Origin: Ferruginibacter sp.
Lineage (GTDB): Bacteria; Bacteroidota; Bacteroidia; Chitinophagales; Chitinophagaceae
Direction of reading: 5' to 3'
Length of the DNA stretch: 64,000 nucleotides
Assembly: GCA_025350645.1 (NCBI GenBank)
Contig: JANXXM010000029.1
Span: forward strand, 30,037-94,036
The position numbers were made by a program, and so were the translations under genes. Positions 55,002-62,620 of the stretch are shown here, piece after piece. How positions within the stretch are numbered: the stretch's first letter is position 1; every line of letters starts with the position of its first letter. Under the pieces are notes generated by a model that did no database searches, was not told the DNA's origin, and was given only the letters and a program-made list of their open reading frames with translations.

Positions 55002-58000
55002 TTAATGTTTTATAATTAACTTATCAGTTTTCCATTCTATACCATCAAAAATTTTTATAACATAAACATCATTTACAAAACTGCCAACTGATATTGTAAC
55101 GCTGCTCCTAGTTGCTTTTTTATCAAACTCTTGCTTGTAATTCACAATGCCCATTTTATTTATTATCTCTATTCTTTCTATGTTTGATAGTGTCACGAGT
55201 TTATTGGTTTTATCATCAAACTCTTCAATTTTTACGATGTCTGTACCAGGGTTTGGAGATATTCTGAAAGAAGTACAATTTGACACTGCTGCAAAATGTG
55301 CACCTGATGCGGTTGTACCGCAAGATGTTGTTGCACTAACAGGCAAACTGAAAGTTAAGTTAGAAGTAGATGGAGCTCTTAAAACAATGTAATTATTACC
55401 TGTACCTCCAGTAACCCTTATCCACGGGGCGGGAACAGTACCCCAAACATAATTTGTAAGACCAGGATAAGCATTTGCATCAACAGATACAGAAGCTGTT
55501 TGATTTTTACAAAATACATTTAGACCTGAAGTACTGAAGTTGGAGATATTTTTATTTTTTACAAACAACTTAGCAGAGTTGGTAGGACAGCCGTAATTGA
55601 CGGTTAACATTTCAGAAGTACCAGATGCTAATGTTAGCGAAGTTTGTGCACAACTAACACAACTTAATGATGACCCAGGCTGCGAAAAAGACCATGTGGA
55701 AATAACACCAGCAGGTAGGTTGGTTGTAAAAATTGCAGTATTACAAAACTCGGTTGGACCAAGAATTTGAACAGAATTTTGACAATAATCTTGGCAGGTA
55801 ATTGTTTGCGTAATATTTTCCATTTCGTTGTAAATCCATTTTGCATTACGTGGAGTAAAATCAGTATGGTTTATATTAAATAATGCAGAACCCACCTCTT
55901 TTGATTGTGCTTGGTATTTGAACGTAGAAGTATTTAAATTACCTGTTATTAGATAATTGAATACAGTAAACGGATTAGTTCCAAATGTAGCATCCAGTGC
56001 ACTTGTAGTTGGTACAAATGAAAATACATCTTGATTAATATTTAGACTTGCACCAGCTTTTAAAGATGCAAAAATTTTACCTACCGACCCAACATCAACC
56101 TTACTTAATCCTTCTGATAATCCCCCACCTGTTCTATCAATAATACTTTGAGTACCTCCTGGTGCTGCATCCCAACCTACATAACCTGCTGGGTTTTGCC
56201 TAGTATTTTCAGCCATTGTTTTCCAACCAAAGCCAATACCCCATAATTTTATTCTACGTTCAAATTTAAAGTATTCAATGTTTGCTGTACCACTATTCGG
56301 TAAAGCATTTAACTCACTAGTTAACCACCATTTTGAAGAGATATAAATAGGCGGAGTCCAAGGTGTAGGTGGCAACCAAAACCTAAATACGGCAAACTCT
56401 GCATCTTGATTTGCAAAATTTATATTAGATGAAGTTACAGGCACACCACATTGATTACCCTGTGCAATTGCTAAAAATTTGTATGGAGGTACAATGTTAT
56501 TAGGATTATAAGTTGCATCAAATCTAACCATTTGCTGGTAAGGGCTATTAGGTCCGTTAAGAAATGTATTAAATACCACTGTACCATCACCATCTATTAC
56601 CCTTGCTTTTAATAACTGTGCAGTTGCAGGTTGTGTATTTAAGTCTATAAATTTTTTTAGCCCAGCGTTGTTATTTTTTATTTTTTGCCCTAATATTTTT
56701 TGTTCGCCTAAGTCATACAAAAAATGCTGCAAACCCAAAGGTACGTTTGCACCTTGGTGTGGGCTATCCATTGTAAAAAGTAAACGAGTATCGGTACTGT
56801 TTACGGCAATTTGCTTTGTCATACGAGCTAGTGTGTACCTAGCTAATACACCGCCGGCACTTACACCCAATACAACATTTTTTTCGGTGCTACCTGCTAT
56901 TGCCTTATCGGCATTTACCCATTGTATTACCTGTTGAAGCATTTTGGTATTGTCTTCAAAACTCCTAAAAGTATTGTAGTTTACAAATACTAGATCGTAG
57001 CCTGCTATATCGTCTAGAGAATTCATGAAATCGTAGTCGATTTCTAATTTTTTCCATTCGCCTGGCTTCAAAGGATCTGTACTAATCAACTTATAAATAT
57101 CATAATTATTATTTGCATCATATCCTTCTACATAAATTAATGGCTTGCGTACATGCTGCTGTGCTTGCAACCTTGTAGGGTTATTTTTTGCATAGCGTAT
57201 TTGCATATAATCGCCACCGCCAATACCATCTGCAGGTACTACGGGTACTTGTATATTGGCTTGTAAAGGGTCGGTGTCTATATATCTATTAGCCGTATTG
57301 GTTACTTTTACAATTACACTGCTATTGCAATACAAGGTATTACCATCGCTTGTTGTTATTTTTAATACAATGGGTTTTCGCCCACTACTATCGGTATAGG
57401 TTTTTTGGGTAGGTGTATTGCTAAGGCTGCGGTAGCCTTGCCCATCTTTAAAATCTACAAAGGCACTCGTTATCGTTACATTCATATTTCTATAGAAATA
57501 TGCCGTATCTAATTTTAGGCTAACAGTGTTGGTAAATTCATTTTTTATGGGTGCAGCCACAAATAAATTATTGGTATTATAAGGGCTGACAGTACGGTTA
57601 GGTACATCATATATTTGTTGGTTGCTTACAGTAAATAAGTTTTCGGTAAGGGCTGTTTCTTTAAGCGATGCATACTTGCTGTATAGCACTGCAATGGGTG
57701 AGGCAGTATTATTGGGTACTGCATCTAATTGTGTATTTACCTGTGGTAAAGGTAACAAGGCAGTGTATTGAATAATTCTAGCTTGCGGAGCCGCTGCACT
57801 TACAGGTAATTTAGCTGTTACCATATCGCAATAAGCAGTTCTAAAAATATCTAGATCGTTTACAGCATTACTGTCGGTTAATATACCATTAAACCAATTT
57901 AGTGGTAGAAATTCGCTACCATATTCCTTTAGATAACCTGTAGGTATTTGTGATTTGTCTACATATCGAAAAATACTGTCTATTTTTTGGCGTAGAATGT

Positions 58001-58070
58001 CTGTTTGACTAAAGCATATATTACTCGCTACCATCATAATGAATAATAAGCGAAATATTTTATTTTGCAT
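55002..58070 (-). CDS. T9SS-secreted alpha/beta hydrolase-like protein
   Basis: 1022 residues. Signal peptide (about 1-21, ending CFSQT), then an N-terminal region ILRQKIDSIFRYVDKSQIPTGYLKEYGSEF shared with two upstream ORFs and a degenerate remnant. A lipase/PGAP1-like segment follows with KPLIYVEGYDANNNYD and the nucleophile elbow GVSAGG (Ser404). Later comes a Cys-rich PKD-like part (TCQDYCQNSVQILGP). The C-terminus is a type A T9SS sorting domain (FRISPNPGTDIVKIEEF ... VYVIKIFDGIEWKTDKLIIK). It is likely exported to or beyond the cell surface. Substrate unknown. A lipoprotein gene ends 18 bases upstream. Confidence 0.85.
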   Translation of the reverse strand: MQNKIFRLLFIMMVASNICFSQTDILRQKIDSIFRYVDKSQIPTGYLKEYGSEFLPLNWFNGILTDSNAVNDLDIFRTAYCDMVTAKLPVSAAAPQARIIQYTALLPLPQVNTQLDAVPNNTASPIAVLYSKYASLKETALTENLFTVSNQQIYDVPNRTVSPYNTNNLFVAAPIKNEFTNTVSLKLDTAYFYRNMNVTITSAFVDFKDGQGYRSLSNTPTQKTYTDSSGRKPIVLKITTSDGNTLYCNSSVIVKVTNTANRYIDTDPLQANIQVPVVPADGIGGGDYMQIRYAKNNPTRLQAQQHVRKPLIYVEGYDANNNYDIYKLISTDPLKPGEWKKLEIDYDFMNSLDDIAGYDLVFVNYNTFRSFEDNTKMLQQVIQWVNADKAIAGSTEKNVVLGVSAGGVLARYTLARMTKQIAVNSTDTRLLFTMDSPHQGANVPLGLQHFLYDLGEQKILGQKIKNNNAGLKKFIDLNTQPATAQLLKARVIDGDGTVVFNTFLNGPNSPYQQMVRFDATYNPNNIVPPYKFLAIAQGNQCGVPVTSSNINFANQDAEFAVFRFWLPPTPWTPPIYISSKWWLTSELNALPNSGTANIEYFKFERRIKLWGIGFGWKTMAENTRQNPAGYVGWDAAPGGTQSIIDRTGGGLSEGLSKVDVGSVGKIFASLKAGASLNINQDVFSFVPTTSALDATFGTNPFTVFNYLITGNLNTSTFKYQAQSKEVGSALFNINHTDFTPRNAKWIYNEMENITQTITCQDYCQNSVQILGPTEFCNTAIFTTNLPAGVISTWSFSQPGSSLSCVSCAQTSLTLASGTSEMLTVNYGCPTNSAKLFVKNKNISNFSTSGLNVFCKNQTASVSVDANAYPGLTNYVWGTVPAPWIRVTGGTGNNYIVLRAPSTSNLTFSLPVSATTSCGTTASGAHFAAVSNCTSFRISPNPGTDIVKIEEFDDKTNKLVTLSNIERIEIINKMGIVNYKQEFDKKATRSSVTISVGSFVNDVYVIKIFDGIEWKTDKLIIKH

Positions 58071-58088
58071 GGCGTTAAATTTTGGTTG

Positions 58089-58646
58089 TTAAAGTTTAAA
58101 ATCAAATCGTCCGTCTGTAAAGAAAAGTGTGTCACAATTATTTATTTTTAATTTAAAATTAAATGTGCCACTTATGATACCTGATGATTGGCTTAGTTCA
58201 TGTTTGCTAATTGTAATGGTTCCAATTTTAAATTGTAAAGTATCAGCAGGAAGAGTACCACAATTTGGAAATAATGTAGAACCAAATCCAATTTGTTTTT
58301 TGTTTGTATACACATAGTGTAATCCTGTACTTGTTAGACTATCAATATTTATTACAAAACTTGCAACTTGATTCATTTGTTCATACTGTCCTGCATCAAT
58401 TCTCAAATAAGGCAATCCATTTAACCCAATATCATATATTTTTTTTGGATTAGGAGAGCCATTACCGCTAGTACCTTTCGGCACATAAACTTTTCCATTA
58501 ACCAAACAGCCAAAAGTATTAGCACCCGTTTGTGTAGCAGGTGGTAGTTGGTCTATAGGGTCGGTAGTTCTTGTTTTTTTGCATTGTGCAAAGCAAAAGC
58601 ATAGTAGTACTGCATTTGCATATAGTATTAATTTTATTTTTTTCAT
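58089..58646 (-). CDS. small lipoprotein, array copy 1 (cassette with full-length hydrolase)
   Basis: 185 residues: lipoprotein-like signal ending CFAQC (Cys22), then LPPATQTGANTFGCLVNGKVYVPKG, a variable middle, and a C-terminus GTFNFKLKINNCDTLFFTDGRFDFKL. Two paralogues lie in tandem upstream with conserved ends and divergent middles. The GANTFGCLVNGK block resembles a Bacteroidota lipoprotein family (DUF6252-like by recall, unverified). It sits 18 bases upstream of the hydrolase start, so it is probably cotranscribed and may be its partner or inhibitor (inference). Confidence 0.8.
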   Translation of the reverse strand: MKKIKLILYANAVLLCFCFAQCKKTRTTDPIDQLPPATQTGANTFGCLVNGKVYVPKGTSGNGSPNPKKIYDIGLNGLPYLRIDAGQYEQMNQVASFVINIDSLTSTGLHYVYTNKKQIGFGSTLFPNCGTLPADTLQFKIGTITISKHELSQSSGIISGTFNFKLKINNCDTLFFTDGRFDFKL

Positions 58647-58697
58647 TTTATTTTTTTTATTGGTAAATAAATATTTGCAAAATTTCTATCGCTTTAG

Positions 58698-58973
58698 TTA
58701 AGTTGGTTCTAATTTAGCCGTTACCATATCGCAATAAGCAGTACGAAAAATATCCAAATCATGTACTGCATTGCTATCAGTTAGTATTCCATTAAACCAA
58801 TGTAGTGGCAAAAATTCACTACCATATTCTTTTAAGTAGCCTGTGGGTATTTGAGTTTTATCTACATACTGAAAAATGCTATATAGTTTTTGGCGTAAAA
58901 TATCTGTTTGACTAAAGCCTTTTAGGCTTAGCATAAGAGTAACCACTATGGAAAAATATATTTTCAATTTCAT
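58698..58973 (-). pseudogene. N-terminal fragment of the T9SS hydrolase (copy 2)
   Basis: 91 residues with a different signal peptide (MKLKIYFSIVVTLMLSLKGFSQ), then near-identity to the full-length protein from TDILRQKLYSIFQYVDKTQ to DIFRTAYCDMVTAKL, then EPT and a stop. Everything after residue ~88 of the parent is missing. The fragment keeps start, signal and stop, so it could still be made as a small secreted protein, but it is most simply a truncated duplicate. Confidence 0.85.
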
Positions 58974-58993
58974 AAAATTATTTTTAAAGAGTT

Positions 58994-59539
58994 TTAAAAT
59001 TTAATGTCGAACCTTCCATCGGTTATGTAAACAGTATCGCAGGTAATCGTTTTGAATTTACAGCTAAAAGTGCCGCTTATTATATGATTTGGAATGTCTA
59101 GTCTAGTAATTACCCCACCTCCATATTGTCTTGTTGTAGTATCAAATGCTATTGTTGTACAATTACCCAAAACCTCACTCCATCCTACCGAAAAATCAAA
59201 CTCATTCGGCATAGTATAGTTACCTAAGTGGTCTAAATTTCTGTAAGAGACTAATACCTCTCCTTTATTTGTTGAGTTTTCAATTTTTCGTGCAATTATT
59301 CCTAGGTATGGTCTTCCGTTTAAATTTATATCATATTGTACTTGAGGATTAGGAGTACCAGTACCCGTATAGCCTTTGGGCACATAAACTTTTCCATTAA
59401 TTAAACACCCAAAAGTATTAGCACCAGTTTGTGTAGCAGGTGGTAATTGGTCTTCGGGTTCTATAGTTTTTGTTTTTTTGCAAGCAGCAAAAATATTGGT
59501 GCAAGCAATAATAAATAGTAACAATTTTATTTGTTTCAT
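58994..59539 (-). CDS. small lipoprotein, array copy 2
   Basis: 181 residues, lipoprotein signal ending NIFAAC (Cys20). It shares EDQLPPATQTGANTFGCLIN and GKVYVPKG with copies 1 and 3 and the C-terminal ISGTFSCKFKTITCDTVYITDGRFDIKF; the middle (residues 65-140) is different. It ends 20 bases before the hydrolase fragment at 58973, preserving the cassette order. Confidence 0.8.
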   Translation of the reverse strand: MKQIKLLLFIIACTNIFAACKKTKTIEPEDQLPPATQTGANTFGCLINGKVYVPKGYTGTGTPNPQVQYDINLNGRPYLGIIARKIENSTNKGEVLVSYRNLDHLGNYTMPNEFDFSVGWSEVLGNCTTIAFDTTTRQYGGGVITRLDIPNHIISGTFSCKFKTITCDTVYITDGRFDIKF

Positions 59540-59596
59540 GATATAAAATTTTTGTAAAGAAATAATTTGTTATAATAAAATTCTTATTGCCAAAGC

Positions 59597-59700
59597 GGCA
59601 AGCAAGTAATGCTAAAGCAGGTATTGCGTATGCAATGGCTTATGTTCAAATCCGTTCTATTTCCTTTTATATGTACTGGTTTTGCCATGCTTTGGTAATT
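59597..59700. repeat. duplicated spacer upstream of lipoprotein copy 2
   Basis: Shares TAATGCTAAA, TATTGCGTATGC, GGCTTA, TCTATTTCCTTTTAT and TTTTGCCAT, in order, with the spacer at 60586-60690 upstream of lipoprotein copy 3. No such segment lies upstream of copy 1, where the gap is about 50 bases. Confidence 0.6.
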
Positions 59701-59747
59701 GATTTAGTAAAGTTATCAAAGCAAAAATTAAAATCTCTTGACAAAAG

Positions 59748-59948
59748 TCAAGAAATTGGGGAGTTTTCTTTTACTTTAAAGTAAAAAAAATGTAGAACAA
59801 GAGCATACTCATTTAAATAGCCTGTAGGTATATGGCTTTTATCAATATTTTGAAAAATGGTATTTAATTCAGTACGAATAGGATCCGTTTGTGCAAATGC
59901 ACAAAAGTTTAGTAGCAGCAGTGCTGCGAGTGTTATAATTAATTTCAT
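59748..59948 (-). pseudogene. N-terminal fragment of the T9SS hydrolase (copy 3)
   Basis: 66 residues: signal peptide (MKLIITLAALLLLNFCAFAQ), then TDPIRTELNTIFQNIDKSHI and PTGYLNEYA, after which the frame leaves the family and ends in unrelated residues (ALVLHFFYFKVKENSPIS). A palindrome TTTACTTTAAAGTAAA lies at this junction. Homology is limited to about the first 50 residues. Confidence 0.8.
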
Positions 59949-59969
59949 GAAAATGTTTTTTAAGTTTTT

Positions 59970-60527
59970 TTAAAGTTTTTTGTCAAATCTACCGTCGGTT
60001 ACTGAAATTGTTTCACAACTAGGTTTTGTTAAAGTAAATTCAAAAGTTCCTGAAAATATCCCATTGGGTAAATCATAACGTGTTAGTATTATTTTACCAT
60101 TTACTAGAACATTTGTATCAGTACTTCTTACATCACTACATAAAGATTGATTCAGAAAGTCTTGAAAAGCAAATTTTATGTTAGCATTATTACCATAATT
60201 ATATATTGTTTTATAATTTGTTGAGTCAAATGAAATTGCTATTTGCTGATTAACATTATTTGTTCCTAACTCAATTTTTGCAAAAATTGATAAATTACCC
60301 CCAAGACTGCCATCATAAAAAACTTTAAACGGCGAGTTACATAAAAATTTACAATCTGTTTGTGCCACCCATGCTTTTCCATTTACGAGGCAGCCAAACG
60401 TATTTGCACCTGTTTGTGTAGCAGCAGGTAATTTGGAGAGTTCTGTGGGTTCTGTTTTATCTTTTTTGCAGGCTGCAAAAATATTTATGCAGGCAATTAT
60501 AAGTAGTAACAATTTTACTTGTTTCAT
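59970..60527 (-). CDS. small lipoprotein, array copy 3
   Basis: 185 residues, lipoprotein signal ending NIFAAC (Cys20; signal nearly identical to copy 2). Shares LPAATQTGANTFGCLVNGKA and ISVTDGRFDKKL with the other copies; the middle has extra Cys (CKFLCNSP) and differs. It ends 21 bases before the fragment at 59948. Confidence 0.8.
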   Translation of the reverse strand: MKQVKLLLLIIACINIFAACKKDKTEPTELSKLPAATQTGANTFGCLVNGKAWVAQTDCKFLCNSPFKVFYDGSLGGNLSIFAKIELGTNNVNQQIAISFDSTNYKTIYNYGNNANIKFAFQDFLNQSLCSDVRSTDTNVLVNGKIILTRYDLPNGIFSGTFEFTLTKPSCETISVTDGRFDKKL

Positions 60528-60585
60528 GGTTATATTTTTTAGTAAATAGATAGTTGTTTGTAAAAACGAAATTAAGTTCGACGTG

Positions 60586-60690
60586 GTAATGTGGTAATGC
60601 TAAAAATAGTATTGCGTATGCTGTGGCTTACATCAGCATCTATTCTATTTCCTTTTATTTGGCGGGGTTTTGCCATTTGTATTTGTATAA
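60586..60690. repeat. duplicated spacer upstream of lipoprotein copy 3
   Basis: Partner of 59597-59700: same ordered blocks (TAATGCTAAA, TATTGCGTATGC, GGCTTA, TCTATTTCCTTTTAT, TTTTGCCAT) with substitutions between them. Shows that the duplicated unit extended beyond the coding genes. Confidence 0.6.
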
Positions 60691-60798
60691 TATAAATGTA
60701 GATTTAATTGTTGGTAATAAAATTGATAAATGTCAATAAATTATTTCTTCCGCCAGCGTTCATTTTACGAACTATTTAAGAGGTTATTTTTTCTATAC

Positions 60799-60896
60799 TA
60801 CCTCGGGGTCATACTCGTTTAAATAGCCTGTGGGTATTTGTGTTTTATCTATATTTTAAAAATAAAGTTTTGTTGTGTACGCAGAGGTCTGTTTGC
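60799..60896 (-). pseudogene. degenerate N-terminal remnant of the T9SS hydrolase (copy 4)
   Basis: On the minus strand CAAACAGACC (QTD), a frameshifted stretch, then IDKTQIPTGYLNEYD in one frame. At DNA level it aligns along its length with copy 3 (shared CAGGCTATTTAAA then GAGTATG) and homology ends at the same point. It has no signal peptide, no open frame and no lipoprotein gene upstream; the Fic gene ends at 60978. Confidence 0.75.
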
Positions 60897-60977
60897 GGAC
60901 ATTATAAAATCTAAAAATTTAATTACAGATAATAAAAGCAGGTTTGTGCCGCATGTAATTGGGTAAAGATGCTAGGA

Positions 60978-62117
60978 TTAATCGTCAAATAAATTAAGGT
61001 AGGCTTCATACATAAATATCCTGTTTCTAAATTTGCCAGTGTATTCCTTTAACAAAACATATTGTTGAAAAAGTTTCACGAGATCTCCTGCTGATTTTAG
61101 AGATAAATTGCATACGTCAGCTACTTCTTTTATACTTACCAATGGCTGCCCTAGTAAATAATTATGAAGTTGTAATCCCGCTTTTATCCTTTTACCAAAA
61201 TGGTTTTGTATAATCGTTTCATTTTTTAATTTTAATAAAATAATATTGCTTAATGTAAGTGTGGCCTTTTTAGAAGTTTGGATTATGCCTACTAAAAAAT
61301 ATTTTATCCACTGCAAAATATCGTTGTGTGTTCTTACTCTCGTAAGGTTATCATAATACAAATTTTTATCCTCTTCAAAGAAACTGGATAAATACAAAAG
61401 AGGCATTTCCAATACTTTTTTTTCTATTAAAAATAATGGTATCAGCAGTCTTCCTATTCTTCCATTACCATCTAAAAAAGGATGTATGGTTTCGAACTGG
61501 TAATGGATAATGGCCGCTTTTATAAGTAAAGGCACATCAATATTTTCATTGTGAATATAGTTTTCGATGTCGCTCATTAACTCACTCAGGTACTCATGAT
61601 GCGGTGGAATAAAAACAGCATCTTCTAAACTTTTTCCTCCAATCCAATTTTGGCTTCGCCTATATTCACCAGGTGTCTTTTTGTTACCTCTTACCCCTTG
61701 CATTAGTATTTTATGTGTTTTTAAAATTAAGCGTGATGATATCGGTAACTTTTTTAATTCCTCAACAGCATTATTTAATGCCTCTGTATAGTTTTGCACT
61801 TCCTGCCAGTCATCTTTTCTTTCAGGGATAATATTTTCTTTTTGGAGGAAAGCTTCATCAAAATGTGTTTGTGTTCCTTCTATCTTACTAGATACAACGG
61901 CTTCTTTGGTTATGTGAAGGTGAATGAATAAATCTGCGTTAGGCACCAATTTTCCAAATGAGTTGAGCTGGCCTAATTCAAAAGACGCATTTTCTAGCAA
62001 TTTATTTAATTTTCCATCACTCCATGTCCATTCTGCATTGATCAGGTTAGGCATAAAATACTTATAACCAATTGATTTCCTAAACTCCCCTGCCTTATAA
62101 TTTTCAATTTTTATCAT
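60978..62117 (-). CDS. Fic family AMP-transferase-like protein
   Basis: 379 residues. The Fic core motif is intact, HPFLDGNGRIGR (His212 to Arg223), so nucleotide transfer (AMPylation) to a protein hydroxyl is plausible. The N-terminal inhibitory helix is also present (VVSSKIEGTQ, Ser76 to Glu80-Gly81), making it a self-inhibited class II Fic. The C-terminal ~70 residues form a winged-helix-like region (LVSIKEVADVCNLSLKSAGDLVKLFQQYVLLKEY). Target unknown. It borders the array but has its own terminator-like hairpin upstream; no antitoxin gene is needed for this class. Confidence 0.93.
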   Translation of the reverse strand: MIKIENYKAGEFRKSIGYKYFMPNLINAEWTWSDGKLNKLLENASFELGQLNSFGKLVPNADLFIHLHITKEAVVSSKIEGTQTHFDEAFLQKENIIPERKDDWQEVQNYTEALNNAVEELKKLPISSRLILKTHKILMQGVRGNKKTPGEYRRSQNWIGGKSLEDAVFIPPHHEYLSELMSDIENYIHNENIDVPLLIKAAIIHYQFETIHPFLDGNGRIGRLLIPLFLIEKKVLEMPLLYLSSFFEEDKNLYYDNLTRVRTHNDILQWIKYFLVGIIQTSKKATLTLSNIILLKLKNETIIQNHFGKRIKAGLQLHNYLLGQPLVSIKEVADVCNLSLKSAGDLVKLFQQYVLLKEYTGKFRNRIFMYEAYLNLFDD

Positions 62118-62149
62118 GTTCTAAAATTTAGTACGAAAGTAAAATAAAA

Positions 62150-62194
62150 AACCCACTATTTTACTTTACCCCCTCCAAAGTAAAATAGTGGGTT
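62150..62194 (-). terminator. long hairpin upstream of the Fic gene
   Basis: Perfect 18-bp stem AACCCACTATTTTACTTT (62150-62167) / AAAGTAAAATAGTGGGTT (62177-62194) with a C-rich 9-base loop; on the minus strand followed by TTTTATTTTA. It would stop read-through from the 64-kb end into fic. Unusually long for a terminator. Confidence 0.6.
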
Positions 62195-62376
62195 TCTTAT
62201 GATAGCTTTATTGTAGGTTAAAAAGAGAAAAAATAAATACAGTTTTAATAATGAAAAATGTAATTGCTACATAATTTTTACTTCTATTAATTACCGCCAC
62301 AGCGCATTCATGAACTTGTAATATTTCTTTTTGTTTATAATATTTTTTGTAATTTAAAGTCCTAAAACTTATTAAT

Positions 62377-62562
62377 ATGCTTAATACAAAAAGAAATTTT
62401 TTAATTTTAGGAATGCTGGTCTTTTCCTTATCAGTTTCTGTAGCCGCCTGCGAAACCAAATCAGAAAAAAAAACTGAAGAAACCAAAGTTGTAGTAAAAG
62501 ATACTACCAAAAAGAAATTAGACACAACCGCTGTAGCAAGACCCAGACAGCCGGGCGAATAA
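62377..62562 (+). CDS. small lipoprotein (61 aa)
   Basis: Signal peptide with lipobox SVAAC (Cys25), then a Lys/Glu/Thr-rich tail (ETKSEKKTEETKVVVKDTTK) ending RPRQPGE. No fold expected. It has its own terminator (62586). Small, charged lipoproteins of this kind are common and uncharacterised. Confidence 0.65.
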   Translation: MLNTKRNFLILGMLVFSLSVSVAACETKSEKKTEETKVVVKDTTKKKLDTTAVARPRQPGE

Positions 62563-62585
62563 ATTTTTCTACATTAATTTAAAAC

Positions 62586-62620
62586 AAACTTTCTACGCTA
62601 CTTAGAAAGTTTTTTTATTT
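62586..62620 (+). terminator. terminator after the small lipoprotein gene
   Basis: AAACTTTCT (62586-62594) / AGAAAGTTT (62604-62612) followed by TTTTATTTT. It overlaps the stop codon of the opposing TPR gene at 62598, so it may serve both strands. Confidence 0.65.

Larger units (their letters stand above)
60528..60977. other. 450-base gap: duplicated spacer and hydrolase remnant
   Basis: Contains the duplicated spacer (60586-60690) and a degenerate fourth copy of the hydrolase N-terminus (60799-60896). No intact gene. Confidence 0.6.

Noticed and set aside
59640-59665. GTTCAAATCC, T-arm-like string
   Set aside because: No acceptor stem, D-arm or anticodon arm around it; not a tRNA.
59587-59784. 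65-aa plus-strand ORF in the array spacer
   Set aside because: Lies in the duplicated spacer; its counterpart at 60586 is not open, and it overlaps the hydrolase fragment.
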